DNA of 64,000 nt from Streptomyces sp. NRRL F-5727 (GCF_000719555.1 NZ_JOGX01000025.1:1-64000); one strand, 5' to 3'. Positions 22,383-31,366 are shown, numbered from the stretch's first letter. Numbers and translations are program-made. The notes: generated from the letters alone by a model not told the origin.

Positions 22383-23246
22383 GTGCACCGCCGGCACAAC
22401 GGGCTGAGGACCGCCGTACTCCTCGGAGGGCTCTCCGCCCTCATCATCGTCATCGGCAGCTTCTTCGGCCGTACGGGCCTGATCGTCGGACTCGTCGTCG
22501 CGATCGGCACCAACGCGTACGCGTACTGGAACAGCGACAAGCTGGCCCTGCGCGCCATGCGCGCCCGCCCCGTCAGCGAGTTCGAGGCCCCCGCCCTCTA
22601 CCGGATGGTCCGGGAGCTCTCCACCCAGGCCCGCCAGCCGATGCCCCGCCTGTACATCTCCCCGACCCAGGCGCCCAACGCCTTCGCCACCGGCCGCAAC
22701 CCGCGCAACGCCGCCGTCTGCTGCACCGAGGGCATCCTCCACCTCCTCGACGAGCGCGAGCTCCGCGGCGTCATCGGACACGAGCTCAGCCACGTCTACA
22801 ACCGGGACATCCTCATCTCCTCGGTCGCCGGCGCGCTCGCCTCCGTGGTGATGTTCCTGGTCAACTTCGCCTGGCTGATCCCCGTCGGCCGCTCCAGCGA
22901 CGACGACGGACCCGGCCTCCTCGGCTACCTGATGATCCTCGTCCTCGGCCCCATCGCCGCCTCGATCATCCAGCTCGCCATCTCCCGCTCCCGCGAGTAC
23001 GAGGCCGACGCCTCCGGCGCCTCCCTCACCGGCGACCCGCTCGCCCTCGCCGACGCCCTCCGGAAACTCGAAGCCGGCACCAGGCAGCTCCCGCTGCCGC
23101 CCGAGCCGCGGATCGAGACCGCCAGCCACATGATGATCGCGAACCCCTTCCGCCCGGGGCAGGGGCTGTCCAAGATGTTCTCGACCCACCCGCCCATGGC
23201 CGAGCGGATCGCTCGCCTCGAAGAGATGGCAGGTCGCCGTCCGTGA
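22383..23246 (+). CDS. htpX: Membrane zinc metalloprotease HtpX
   Basis: 287 residues, the normal HtpX length. Two N-terminal membrane helices, the zinc motif HELSH at 133-137, a further hydrophobic pair, and [11 protein letters not shown] carrying the third zinc ligand. The GTG at 22383 is preferred over upstream starts because GGAGGG lies 7 nt before it and the length then fits the family. HtpX degrades misfolded membrane proteins. GTGA overlap with the next gene. Confidence 0.93.
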   Translation: MHRRHNGLRTAVLLGGLSALIIVIGSFFGRTGLIVGLVVAIGTNAYAYWNSDKLALRAMRARPVSEFEAPALYRMVRELSTQARQPMPRLYISPTQAPNAFATGRNPRNAAVCCTEGILHLLDERELRGVIGHELSHVYNRDILISSVAGALASVVMFLVNFAWLIPVGRSSDDDGPGLLGYLMILVLGPIAASIIQLAISRSREYEADASGASLTGDPLALADALRKLEAGTRQLPLPPEPRIETASHMMIANPFRPGQGLSKMFSTHPPMAERIARLEEMAGRRP

Positions 23247-23647
23247 AGACCATCCTCAACGTCATATGGCTCGTGCTCTCCGGCTTCTGGCTGTTCCTCG
23301 CCTACCTCGCCGCGGGCCTCCTGCTCTGCATCACGATCATCGGCATCCCCTTCGGCCTCGCGGCCTTCCGCATCGGCCTCTACGCCCTCTGGCCCTTCGG
23401 CCGCACCGTCGTCGACAAGCCCGACGCCGGCGCCGCCTCCTGCGTCGGCAACGTGCTCTGGCTGATCCTCGCCGGCTGGTGGCTCGCCATCGGCCACGTC
23501 GTCACCGGCATCGCGCTGTGCGTCACGATCATCGGCATCCCGCTCGGCATCGCGAACTTCAAGCTCATCCCCGTCTCCCTGCTCCCCCTCGGCAAGGACA
23601 TCGTCCCCACCGACCAGGCGTACGGCCCCGTCCGCGCCGGTTTCTGA
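23243..23647 (+). CDS. YccF-like inner-membrane protein
   Basis: 134 residues made of two similar halves. Each has a hydrophobic helix pair and an almost identical motif, [16 protein letters not shown] in the first and [16 protein letters not shown] in the second, as in YccF-type proteins with the duplicated membrane domain. GTG start overlapping the htpX stop, so it is co-translated with it. Molecular role unknown. Confidence 0.85.
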   Translation: MKTILNVIWLVLSGFWLFLAYLAAGLLLCITIIGIPFGLAAFRIGLYALWPFGRTVVDKPDAGAASCVGNVLWLILAGWWLAIGHVVTGIALCVTIIGIPLGIANFKLIPVSLLPLGKDIVPTDQAYGPVRAGF

Positions 23648-23650
23648 CCC

Positions 23651-24667
23651 GTGCACCAACCGCGCTACGCCCTGCTCTCCGGCCGTCACGTCCTCGCCCT
23701 CTGCCACGACGTCGACGGCCTCTACGGCGACCCCGCCCCGCACCCCCGCCTCCGCCACGAACTCCGCGGCTGCGAACCCCGCGGCGAGCTCGCCCGGGCC
23801 GTCACCCAGGCCATCGTCGAGGGCTCCGCCCCGCTCGGCACCCTCGACGTCGAGACCCCCGACGGCCCCTGGCGGTTCACCGCCGTCCGCGTCCTCGACG
23901 CCCGCGGCGACGTCGTCACCATCGAGGCGGCCGGCCCGCCCCGCCGCCTCCACGGCGGCGCCACCGGCGCGATCCCCTGCGCCCACCTCATCCCGCTCCC
24001 CGGCCCGGACCCCCTCCCCACCGAGGTCACCTTCCTCGGCTGCTCCCCGCGCGGCGCCCTCCGCGACGCCCTCGCCGCCGGCGCCCCGGGCTTCGAGGAG
24101 GTCCGCTACCAGGTCCTCCGCCGCAGCGGGAACCTCCAGCACGAGGGCGCGGCCGGCCCCGTCACCGGCTGGGACGCCGCCCGCGGCCACCACGGCCTGC
24201 TCGACCTCACCGTGGCCTTCCCCCGCACCGGCCTGATACCGCGGCAGACCCGCGAGGTCTGGGACCTCTTCCGCGACCACCGCGGCCCCGCCGAACCCGG
24301 CACCTGGCGCCGCTTCACCGGAGCCGCCCGCGCCGTCTGGCGGCACGAGGCCGGCCTCCGCTCCTACGACCTCCCGGAACCCGTCCCCGGCGCCACGTAC
24401 CCGCTCGACGGCCGGGGGATCACCGACGAGGACGGCCTCGTCTGCGCCCTCACCGAGGCCGTCCACGGCCCCGGCCTCGCCTACCCCTTCAGCTCCCCGC
24501 GCGCCCTCGGCGCCGAGCTCGCCGGCTGCACCCTGGTCTGGCACCACGCCGACATCGCCCGCGCCTGCCTCGGCGTCACCCCGCTCCGCACCGAGCCCCG
24601 CCCGGCCACCTTCCGGGAGTGGGTCGACGGCCTCAGGGCCGAGGGTGTCCAGGTCGTCCTCGACTGA
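23651..24667 (+). CDS. Hypothetical protein with barstar-like C-terminal domain
   Basis: 338 residues, GTG start 3 nt after the upstream gene. The N-terminal 240 residues are not recognised. The C-terminal 90 resemble barstar (barnase inhibitor) proteins: YPLDGRGITDEDGLVCALTEAV for the first strand-helix, a Pro-Phe-Ser-Ser-Pro region where barstars have YYGRNLDAL, then TLVWHHADIAR and a final VQVVLD strand. The assignment is by pattern only. No adjacent RNase gene is seen, so an immunity role is speculative. Its 3' end overlaps the convergent permease gene by 35 nt. Confidence 0.75.
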   Translation: MHQPRYALLSGRHVLALCHDVDGLYGDPAPHPRLRHELRGCEPRGELARAVTQAIVEGSAPLGTLDVETPDGPWRFTAVRVLDARGDVVTIEAAGPPRRLHGGATGAIPCAHLIPLPGPDPLPTEVTFLGCSPRGALRDALAAGAPGFEEVRYQVLRRSGNLQHEGAAGPVTGWDAARGHHGLLDLTVAFPRTGLIPRQTREVWDLFRDHRGPAEPGTWRRFTGAARAVWRHEAGLRSYDLPEPVPGATYPLDGRGITDEDGLVCALTEAVHGPGLAYPFSSPRALGAELAGCTLVWHHADIARACLGVTPLRTEPRPATFREWVDGLRAEGVQVVLD

Positions 24668-25871
24668 TCGCGTACGCCACCACGCCCGCCGCCAGCACCC
24701 CCGCCCCGGCCAGCACCGACCCCAGCGGCAGCGCCCCGGCCAGCGCCGCGCACCCGGCGAGGCCCACCGCCGCCAGGACCCGGTTCCGGCCGCCCAGCGT
24801 CCACGCCGAGGCGTTGGCGACGCCGTAGTAGACCAGGACGCCGAAGGAGGAGAAGCCGATCGCGCCCCGCACGTCCGCCGTCGCCGCCACCACGGCCACC
24901 ACCGCGCCCACCGCCAGCTCCGCCCGGTGCGGCACCCGGAACCGCGGGTGCACCGCGGCCAGCCCGCCGGGAAGATACCCGTCCCGGGCCATCGCCAGCG
25001 TCGTACGGGACACCCCGAGGATCAGCGACAGCAGCGAGCCCAGCGCCGCCACCGCCGCCCCCGCGGTCACCACCGGCACCAGCCAGGAGGCGTCCGCCGC
25101 CCGGACGGCGTCGGCGAGCGGCGCGGCGGAGTCGGCCAGCGCGACCGGCCCGACCGCGACCAGCACCCCCACCGCGACCAGGGCGTAGACACCCAGCGCG
25201 AGTCCCAGCGCGATCGGCACCGCCCGAAGGATCGTCCGTGTCGGATCGCGCACCTCCTCGCCGAGCGTGGCGATCCGCGCGTACCCCGCGAACGCGAAGA
25301 AGAGCAAACCCGCGGCCTGCAGCACCCCGCCCGCCGTGACCTCCCCGCCGAGCCCGAACCGGCCGCCCGGGGCACCCGCGAACGAGGCCGTGACGACCGC
25401 CGCGAGCACCGCCAGCACCCCCGCCACGATCACCCGCGCGAGCAGCGCCGACTTCTGCACACCCCCGTAGTTGACGGCCGTCAGGGCCACCACGGCGGCC
25501 ACCGCGACCGCGTGCGCCTGGTCCGGCCACAGATAGGCCCCCACGGTCAGCGCCATCGCCGCGCAGGAGGCCGTCTTGCCCACCACGAAGGCCCAGCCCG
25601 CCAGATACCCCCAGAAGGGACCCAGCCGTTCGCGACCGTACACATAGGTACCGCCGCTCTCCGGATAGAGGGCGGCCAGCCGGGCCGAGGCCATCGCGTT
25701 GCAGTACGCCACCACCGCGGCCAGCCCCAGCGCCGTCAGCAGCCCGGCCGAGGTCCCGGCGGCGCCGGCCGCCGGCCCGAGGGCGACGAAGATCCCGGCG
25801 CCCACCATGGCGCCGAGCCCGATGACGACGGCGTCGAAGAGGCCGAGGGACCGGCGCATTTCCGTGGTCAC
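24633..25871 (-). CDS. APC-superfamily amino-acid permease
   Basis: 412 residues with about 12 membrane segments. It opens with GLFDAVVIGLGAMVGAGIFVALG, the APC helix 1 signature (GAMVGAGIF), and has YPESGGTYVYGRERLGPFWGYLAGW and FFAFAGYARIATLGEEVRDP later on (cited as motifs YPESGGTYVY and GYARIATLGEEV). The GTG start overlaps the alkB stop by 4 nt, placing it in an ogt-alkB-permease operon. Substrate is not evident. Confidence 0.88.
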   Translation of the reverse strand: MTTEMRRSLGLFDAVVIGLGAMVGAGIFVALGPAAGAAGTSAGLLTALGLAAVVAYCNAMASARLAALYPESGGTYVYGRERLGPFWGYLAGWAFVVGKTASCAAMALTVGAYLWPDQAHAVAVAAVVALTAVNYGGVQKSALLARVIVAGVLAVLAAVVTASFAGAPGGRFGLGGEVTAGGVLQAAGLLFFAFAGYARIATLGEEVRDPTRTILRAVPIALGLALGVYALVAVGVLVAVGPVALADSAAPLADAVRAADASWLVPVVTAGAAVAALGSLLSLILGVSRTTLAMARDGYLPGGLAAVHPRFRVPHRAELAVGAVVAVVAATADVRGAIGFSSFGVLVYYGVANASAWTLGGRNRVLAAVGLAGCAALAGALPLGSVLAGAGVLAAGVVAYAISRGRPGHPRP

Positions 25872-26494
25872 GATCGACCTGTCTCCCGCAGAGTGATGTT
25901 GAGCCGCCCGGTGAGCCCGAGCGACGGATCGGCGGTCCCAGGAAACACCTTCGGCACGCCGTGGTACACCCACCGCGACTCCCGGCCGAAGACGAACAGG
26001 TCCCCCGAGCCCAGCTCCACATCGCTCCAGGGCCGCCCCCGCCCCTCGGCGTTGCCCAGCCGGAAGACGCACCGGTCGCCGAGGCTCAGCGACACCACCG
26101 GCGCCCCGGACCGCTCCTCCCGGTCCTGGTGCATGCCCATCCGGGCGCCGTCCCCGTAGAAGTTCACCAGCGCCGTGTCCGGCGCGAAACCGCCGTCGTC
26201 CCCGTACGCCTCGGCCACCGCGGCCCGCCCCAGCGCGACCAGCCAGTCCGGCAGTTCGACCGCGACCGAGTCGAGGTAGCGGTACGGGACCCACTGCCGC
26301 CCCAGACAGAGCGACCGCACCGACATCACGCCCCCGCCGGGCAGCACGGTGTGCCGGTACGCCAGCGGCCCGCGCCCGAACTCCCGGCAGGCCGCGACCA
26401 GGTCCCGCTGCCGCTCGACCGGCAGCCACCCCGGCACGTGCACCGCGCCCGGCGCCGGCTCGGCCCGCCCGCGCGGGAACAGCCCCTCGGTCAC
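25868..26494 (-). CDS. alkB: AlkB-like 2-oxoglutarate/Fe(II) dioxygenase
   Basis: 208 residues. The iron triad HxD...H is present (His122, Asp124, His178) and the 2-oxoglutarate-binding arginines appear in GRLNITLR near 197 and 203. NFYGDGARMGMHQD is the typical nucleotide-lid to metal-site segment. It should repair 1-methyladenine and 3-methylcytosine oxidatively. GTG start in a GTGA overlap with ogt, linking two alkylation-repair functions. Confidence 0.92.
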   Translation of the reverse strand: MTEGLFPRGRAEPAPGAVHVPGWLPVERQRDLVAACREFGRGPLAYRHTVLPGGGVMSVRSLCLGRQWVPYRYLDSVAVELPDWLVALGRAAVAEAYGDDGGFAPDTALVNFYGDGARMGMHQDREERSGAPVVSLSLGDRCVFRLGNAEGRGRPWSDVELGSGDLFVFGRESRWVYHGVPKVFPGTADPSLGLTGRLNITLRETGRS

Positions 26495-26997
26495 GCGAGG
26501 GCTCCCTCCAGATCCAGCAGCGACCGCTTGCGCTCGAGCCCGGCCGCGTACCCGCGCAGACTCCCGTCCGCGCCGATCACCCGGTGGCAGGGCCGCACCA
26601 CCAGCAGCGGATTCCGCCCGATCGCCGTCCCCACGGCCCGGACCCCGGCCCCGCCGGCCCCGACCCGCCGCCCGATCTCGCCGTAGCTCACGGTCGTCCC
26701 GTACGGGATCTCCTCCAGCGCCGCCCAGACCCGCCGCTGGAACTCCGTCCCGGCGTCCGCGGCCAGCGGCACGTCGAACCGCTCCCGCCGCCCCGCGAAG
26801 TACTCCTCCAGCTGCCCCACGACCCCGGCGAAGGCCGCCTGGTCACGGACCCAGCCGTCCCCGACCGCCACGGCCCCCTTCTGCCCCGGCAGCGAGAGCG
26901 ACCGCAGCACGGCGCGACCCCCCGTCGAGACCTGCCCGGTCAGCAGCATCTCGCCCAGGGGGCCGTCGGCGTACGCGTACACGGTGATGTCGTCCAT
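26491..26997 (-). CDS. ogt: Methylated-DNA-[protein]-cysteine S-methyltransferase
   Basis: 168 residues, single-domain Ogt type. The acceptor Cys137 lies in the canonical PCHRV, followed by GSLRGYAAGLERKRSLLDLE, with IPYGTTVSYGEIGRRVG for the DNA-binding helix. It removes O6-methylguanine by suicide transfer. The ATG at 26997 fits the family N-terminus, although GGAGG is only one base from it; a GTG at 27027 would add ten residues. First gene of the ogt-alkB-permease operon. Confidence 0.92.
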   Translation of the reverse strand: MDDITVYAYADGPLGEMLLTGQVSTGGRAVLRSLSLPGQKGAVAVGDGWVRDQAAFAGVVGQLEEYFAGRRERFDVPLAADAGTEFQRRVWAALEEIPYGTTVSYGEIGRRVGAGGAGVRAVGTAIGRNPLLVVRPCHRVIGADGSLRGYAAGLERKRSLLDLEGALA

Positions 26998-27071
26998 GCC
27001 TCCAGTGTGCGAGCCCCGCCGCCGCACGGCTGGCGGCTTTCGGACACGACCCTGACCGGCCGGACGCGGGG

Positions 27072-27563
27072 TCAGCGGTAGTTCACGAACTGGATCGCGA
27101 AGTCGAAGTCCTTGCCCTTGAGCAGCGCCTGCACGGCCTGCAGGTCGTCCCGGCTCTTCGAGCTGACCCGCAGCTCGTCGCCCTGCACCTGCGCCTTGAC
27201 GCCCTTGGGGCCCTCGTCCCGGATGGTCTTCGCGACCTTCTTGGCGTTCTCCTGCGAGATGCCCTCGGTGACCGACGCGAAGAGCTTGTACTCCTTGCCG
27301 GACAGCTGCGGCTCACCCTCGACGTCCAGCGACTTCAGCGAGATCCCGCGCTTGATCAGCTTGGACTGGAAGATGTCGAGGATCGCCATCACGCGCTCCT
27401 CGCCGTTCGCCTGCATCAGGATCTTCTCGCCCGACCACGAGATCGAGGCGTTGGTTCCCTTGAAGTCGTAGCGCTGCGAGATCTCCTTCACGGCCTGGTT
27501 GAGGGCGTTGTCGACCTCCTGCCGCTCGACCTTGGAGACGATGTCGAAACTGGAGTCGGCCAT
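27072..27563 (-). CDS. yajQ: YajQ-family nucleotide-binding protein
   Basis: 163 residues, opening [21 protein letters not shown] with later KGTNASISW and [14 protein letters not shown], all typical of YajQ (UPF0234). Family members have been reported to bind cyclic di-GMP in Xanthomonas and to affect phage infection in Pseudomonas; neither role is shown here. ATG chosen because AAGGAG lies upstream. Monocistronic as far as can be seen. Confidence 0.93.
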   Translation of the reverse strand: MADSSFDIVSKVERQEVDNALNQAVKEISQRYDFKGTNASISWSGEKILMQANGEERVMAILDIFQSKLIKRGISLKSLDVEGEPQLSGKEYKLFASVTEGISQENAKKVAKTIRDEGPKGVKAQVQGDELRVSSKSRDDLQAVQALLKGKDFDFAIQFVNYR

Positions 27564-27745
27564 GACTAGTGGCTCCTTGCTCGGGTGCTGTGGGGTACCC
27601 CCAAAGCCTAGGGGGTGAGCCACCGCCCGAACCTCTGATCACCCGTCGATCAATCCGGTGGCGAACCACCCCCCGGGATCAGGTATTGTTTACGTCGTTG
27701 CCGGGGAACACCGCAGAACAGCGGTGAACCAAGGCAGCAACCCAT

Positions 27746-27827
27746 GGCGATGTGCCCGAGTGGCCAATGGGAGCGGACTGTAAATCCGTCGGCTTAGCCT
27801 ACCCAGGTTCGAATCCTGGCGTCGCCA
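27746..27827 (+). tRNA. tRNA-Tyr (anticodon GTA)
   Basis: 82 nt. The acceptor stem GGCGATG pairs with CGTCGCC; the anticodon GTA is at 27780-27782; there is a long variable arm as expected for bacterial tRNA-Tyr, and the T-loop is GTTCGAATC. No CCA is encoded. It is the integration target of the AICE, and its 3' half from the anticodon loop onward is supplied by the element's attL repeat. Confidence 0.96.
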
Positions 27828-27829
27828 CG
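27778..27829. repeat. attL (52-bp direct repeat)
   Basis: Identical to 44266-44317. It begins CTGTAAATCCGTCGG in the anticodon loop of tRNA-Tyr and ends GTCGCCACG two bases past the tRNA. Integration here rebuilds a complete tRNA at the left end. Confidence 0.95.
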
Positions 27830-27836
27830 CTTCATG

Positions 27837-27875
27837 AACGGCCCCTGATCTGCGGAAACGCGATCAGGGGCCGTT
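27837..27875. terminator. Element-borne terminator after tRNA-Tyr
   Basis: AACGGCCCCTGATC at 27837-27850 pairs with GATCAGGGGCCGTT at 27862-27875, a 14-bp stem followed by TTGCGT. It lies inside the element, so the AICE supplies the tRNA with a new terminator. The chromosomal one is now at 44322-44353. Confidence 0.7.
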
Positions 27876-27945
27876 TGCGTGTAAACATTGGACCAGGGCG
27901 CGACTGTCTCACTCAGTGCCGCTCGATACCGCCCTCTACCAGCCT

Positions 27946-27966
27946 GTGTGGACGGCGCGTGGACGG
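27946..27966. promoter_or_regulatory. Candidate integrase arm-binding sites, left end
   Basis: Two direct copies of GTGGACGG (27948-27955 and 27959-27966), 11 bp apart, lie between attL and the int stop. The same pair with the same spacing occurs near attR at 44172-44191. Confidence 0.5.
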
Positions 27967-27979
27967 CCGTACGGGCCGA

Positions 27980-29365
27980 TCAGACCCCCGCGGGGACGCC
28001 GGCGCGGTGCTGGTTCAGCCGGGCGGAGATCTTGGCGTTCGCGGCCTCGTCGCCGCCCTTCAGGAACTTCGCGTAGACCCGGAAGAGGACCGCGACCGAG
28101 TGGCCCGCCCGCTGGGCGACGAGCTGAGGCTCGACGCCGGAGCTGAGCCACGTGGAGACGGCGGCGTGACGAAGGTCATACGGCCTCTTGGCGAGCTTCG
28201 ATTCCTGTTCGGACGGGCTGAGCGCTTCCTGCCTGGCATTCGCCCAGACCTCGCCGTACCCGCTCTCCTGGACCATCCCGCCGCGGGCGGTCCGGAAGAT
28301 CCGCCCGTCTTCGTGAGTGCCGTACAACGTGACGTGCCACCGGAGCTTCGCCACCAGCTCGGGCGGGATCGGGACGTGCCGCACGGCCTTCCGGGTCCGG
28401 TGCTTCAGGCCGCGCCGGTCGTGGGCCTCGCCGCTGTCCGTCCAGGAGCTGCCGGACCGGGCCCGGCTCTCCCGGAGCCGTACGAGCCCCCACCCGCGTC
28501 GGGGCAGGTCGAAGTCCTGGAGCCGGATCCCGACCAGCTCCCCAGGCCGGGCGCCCGCGTAATACAGGCACCCGAAGAACGCCTCCAGGTGTCGCCCGCG
28601 GTCCCCCTGCCGGCCGACGGCGGAGAGGAGCGCGGCGGCCTGCGCCGGATCCGGCACGGCCTCGGGGTCGACTTCTTCCTCGACCCGCTCCGGCGCCTTC
28701 CACTTCAGGGCTGCCATGGGGTTCTCGCCCAGCAGCTCGGCGTCCACGGCGATGCCGAGGGCCTGGTGGAAGATGGCCCGCTTCCGGGCGATGACCGACC
28801 CGGACGACGTCTCCCCGTCCAGCCGCCGCGCGCAGGCGTCCAGCGCACGGCGGACGAGCATCCGGTCGGAGAGCTGGGAGGTGGGGACGGACTTCCGCTC
28901 GACCCACGCGAGGAGTGCGGCGATGTCCGCCGGCGTCTCCTCCTTCCACCGGTTCACGTTGAAGCCCCAGGTGTAGAGCGCGCGGCGCACGGCCTTCTGG
29001 TCACCCATGCCCTTGGTGTCCTTCACCAGGGCGAGCGTGACGGTCGCCATGGCCTCGGCGAGGTTCCGCCGGGTGGATGCGGGGGAGTGGTCCCACTTCA
29101 TCTCCACGTAGTTCCTGGCGTGCTGGTACCAGGAGATGTCCTTCGTCTTCTGGACCATCGACTTCGGCAGGCCACTGTCGACGTCCCACGGCTCACCCTC
29201 GCGGGTAGCGGTGATGAACTGCGCCCGCCGGCTCTCCGCGAGCCCGAGCGTCAGGAAGGACTCGGAGTGCGGCCGCGTGCCGACCTGCCAGCGGAGCTGG
29301 TACGGCTTGCGGTACGGCCGCTTCCTGATGCTCCAGATTCGTACGGTGTAGCTCCACTCGGTCAC
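27980..29365 (-). CDS. int: AICE tyrosine recombinase (integrase)
   Basis: 461 residues. N-terminal arm-binding and core-binding domains precede the catalytic domain, with Arg273 in YYAGARPGELVG, YDLRHAAVSTW (Arg399), AGHS (His422) and the nucleophile Tyr431 in RVYAKF. The usual first His of HxxR is Tyr here, a change found in other actinobacterial integrases. GTG start overlaps the xis stop by 4 nt. An in-frame extension to 29623 only shadows xis and is rejected. It should recombine the 52-bp att sites in tRNA-Tyr. Confidence 0.95.
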   Translation of the reverse strand: MTEWSYTVRIWSIRKRPYRKPYQLRWQVGTRPHSESFLTLGLAESRRAQFITATREGEPWDVDSGLPKSMVQKTKDISWYQHARNYVEMKWDHSPASTRRNLAEAMATVTLALVKDTKGMGDQKAVRRALYTWGFNVNRWKEETPADIAALLAWVERKSVPTSQLSDRMLVRRALDACARRLDGETSSGSVIARKRAIFHQALGIAVDAELLGENPMAALKWKAPERVEEEVDPEAVPDPAQAAALLSAVGRQGDRGRHLEAFFGCLYYAGARPGELVGIRLQDFDLPRRGWGLVRLRESRARSGSSWTDSGEAHDRRGLKHRTRKAVRHVPIPPELVAKLRWHVTLYGTHEDGRIFRTARGGMVQESGYGEVWANARQEALSPSEQESKLAKRPYDLRHAAVSTWLSSGVEPQLVAQRAGHSVAVLFRVYAKFLKGGDEAANAKISARLNQHRAGVPAGV

Positions 29366-29568
29366 GCGGTCTCCAGTTCGTTCAGAAAGGCGTCGAGCGC
29401 GCTGCGGCGGACCCGCAGGTGCCCGTTGGGCAGGCGCTTCACCACGGGGCCGTAGCCGCGGTTGCGCCAGCGGTAGTAGGTGGCTCGGGTGATGCCGATC
29501 TCGGCGAGAACGTCGGTCAGGGGAAGCCACTCGTCGGCGGGCTGACGGCGGCGGGCGGTGCGGGCCAT
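29362..29568 (-). CDS. xis: Excisionase (Xis)
   Basis: 68 residues with a MerR-like winged helix: WLPLTDVLAEIGITRATYYRWRNRGYGPVVKRLPNG (motif ITRATYYRWRNRG near 26-38), then a wing and LRVRRSALDAFL. Size, basic charge and direct coupling to int identify it as the recombination directionality factor. ATG preceded by GGAGGAGA. Confidence 0.9.
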   Translation of the reverse strand: MARTARRRQPADEWLPLTDVLAEIGITRATYYRWRNRGYGPVVKRLPNGHLRVRRSALDAFLNELETA

Positions 29569-29612
29569 CGGGTCTCCTCCACGGGGCGAAGTTGGGTTCG
29601 CATTGCTGTGTG

Positions 29613-29681
29613 TCGCGACTCAAACGACTCAGAGCGGCTCGGGACGGCTCCGGAGAGGTGCTTGAGTCGCTTGAGTCGCGA
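29613..29681. promoter_or_regulatory. Long inverted repeat with GAGTCG iterations between xis and rep
   Basis: TCGCGACTCAAACGACTCA (29613-29631) and TGAGTCGCTTGAGTCGCGA (29663-29681) form a 19-bp inverted repeat with one mismatch and a 31-nt spacer. Each arm holds two GAGTCG units. Possible roles are a terminator, a replication origin or a Rep/Xis binding site. Confidence 0.55.
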
Positions 29682-29687
29682 CTCCGG

Positions 29688-31079
29688 CTATTGCGGGGCG
29701 GTGAGGTTGAGGGTGATTCCGAGGTAGGTGGGCACCTGCTGGCCGTAGGCGTCGCGGGGCCGGGATCGATGGAGCTGGGGGACGACGGACAGGAGGTTGC
29801 GGCCGAACATCTGCTTCGTGCCGATGGCCCGGATGCCGTTGTCCTCGGCCCACTCCCGCCAGGCGGCCCACAGGGTGTCCACGGGGACTTGCCTGTCGGG
29901 GCCGGTGGTGCAGCGCTCGCGGACGAACGCGCTGGTCGGTGAGGCGGTGTCCTGCATGGTGATGACGGCTTCTTGCGAGGACGCGGGCTCGGTGATCCGG
30001 CCGGCGCGCTCCAGGCGGGCGAGGCCGTCGAGAGCCCAGTTCAGGATCCCGGGCATCTCGGCGGCGAGCTTGCCGGTGAGCCCGGTGTCCTCCTTGCCGA
30101 GCCAGGAGACCGTCATGTTGAGCACGACGAAGCGGCGGGCGATGACGCCGGAGGAGTCGCCGAAGTTCGGCAGCTCGTTGGTCAGGATCATCAGCCGGGT
30201 GGGCAGCTTCCCGGTCCACGGGTCGCGGAACTTCCGGTCGATGTCGATGGTGTCCTCACCGGAGATGGTGAGCAGCCGCTCGACCACCTGGCCGTTGTCC
30301 TTCCCGGACAGCCGGGCGTCGGAGATGACGGCGAGCGGCTTGCCGAGCAGGGTGGACAGCCCGAAGTTGGAGCCGAGCCCCGCGAGCGTGGGGCCGGCGA
30401 GGTTCTCCTTGCCCACCAGCTCCTTCAGAACGCGGGCGATGGTGCCCTTCCCGGAGCGGGACGGGCCCTTCATGAGCAGGATCTTCTGTTGGTCGGTCCG
30501 TCCGGAGAGCACGTACCCGAACCACTCCTGCAGCGCGGCGATGGAGTCGGGGTCGTCGGGCCAGATGCCCCGGAGGAATGCCTCCCAGGCCGGGGCGGTC
30601 GCCGTCGGGTCGTAGTCGTACGGGACGGACACGAGGTTGAAGAAGCCGGGACCGTGCGGCAGCAGCTTCCGGTCCCGAATGCGTAGCAGCCCGTTCTGGC
30701 ACGCGACGATCGGGCTCGTGTCGTGCTTGCCCCGCTCGCCGTCGATCCAGGACGGCGCGTCGGTCTCGGTGGGCAGGAGCGTGATGGCCCCGAGCGCGTC
30801 GAGCAGATTACTGATCTTCGTTTTCGTGGGTGCCCATTCCCGCACTTCCGGCTCGCCGTTCTTGTCGACGCCGGCGAAGAAGGTGGCGTGCTCCAGGCGC
30901 TTGTAGAGCCCGGCGCGCATCTGCTGCTCGTCGTACTCCCGCCAGCAGGTGCCGGTCCACCGCATCCACGACCCGCGCCAGCGGCGCAGCCGCAGGTGTC
31001 CGTCCTCGGTGTGCCAGTCGGGCATGATCCGGCGGGCGACAGCGAGCGGGTTGGACGGCGAGGGCAGTTCCTCGGTCAT
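29688..31079 (-). CDS. P4-type primase-helicase Rep protein
   Basis: 463 residues. The C-terminal half is a helicase of the phage/plasmid P4 family with Walker A GPSRSGKGT at 205-213, a Walker B-like segment at KPLAVISDARL and a sensor region LMILTNELPNF. The N-terminal part (SPIVACQNGLLRI near 122-134) matches the D5-type domain. With the prim-pol encoded just upstream it would replicate the excised circle. ATG at 31079 chosen because GGGAGGAG precedes it and it overlaps the previous stop (ATGA). A longer frame to 31202 is a shadow. Confidence 0.9.
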   Translation of the reverse strand: MTEELPSPSNPLAVARRIMPDWHTEDGHLRLRRWRGSWMRWTGTCWREYDEQQMRAGLYKRLEHATFFAGVDKNGEPEVREWAPTKTKISNLLDALGAITLLPTETDAPSWIDGERGKHDTSPIVACQNGLLRIRDRKLLPHGPGFFNLVSVPYDYDPTATAPAWEAFLRGIWPDDPDSIAALQEWFGYVLSGRTDQQKILLMKGPSRSGKGTIARVLKELVGKENLAGPTLAGLGSNFGLSTLLGKPLAVISDARLSGKDNGQVVERLLTISGEDTIDIDRKFRDPWTGKLPTRLMILTNELPNFGDSSGVIARRFVVLNMTVSWLGKEDTGLTGKLAAEMPGILNWALDGLARLERAGRITEPASSQEAVITMQDTASPTSAFVRERCTTGPDRQVPVDTLWAAWREWAEDNGIRAIGTKQMFGRNLLSVVPQLHRSRPRDAYGQQVPTYLGITLNLTAPQ

Positions 31080-31366
31080 GCGGCACTCCTCCCGTCGCTC
31101 AGCAGCGGGCAGACGGCCCGGTGGGCGTCGTGGGCAGCGATCAGGGCGTGGACGCGGCTCTCGCCCCGGACGGTCTCGTACCGCCCGCAGGAGCAGAACC
31201 ACTCCGCCCGCGGCTCCCCACCCCGCCGGGCGGGTGCGGCGATCCGCAGGAACCCCACCTTCCGCGGGCCGTCGGCCGGGTGCGGGTCCAAGCCAGAGCG
31301 GACGCCTTCGGCGACGACCTTCTCGGCGCCCACGGCCGGGGTGGGCCGGGGCGGTCGGGCGGTCAT
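31076..31366 (-). CDS. Small AICE protein with Cys/His motif
   Basis: 96 residues, coupled on both sides by ATGA overlaps (to the prim-pol upstream and the Rep helicase downstream). The C-terminal part FCSCGRYETVRGESRVHALIAAHDAHRAVC (key residues CxC, H, H, H, C) suggests a small metal-binding fold. The N-terminus is Pro/Arg-rich. Function not recognised; context implies replication. Confidence 0.78.
   Translation of the reverse strand: MTARPPRPTPAVGAEKVVAEGVRSGLDPHPADGPRKVGFLRIAAPARRGGEPRAEWFCSCGRYETVRGESRVHALIAAHDAHRAVCPLLSDGRSAA

Noticed and set aside
27980..29623. Longer integrase starting at 29623
   Set aside because: The extra 86 residues overlap xis in another frame; the GTGA junction at 29362-29365 gives the natural start.
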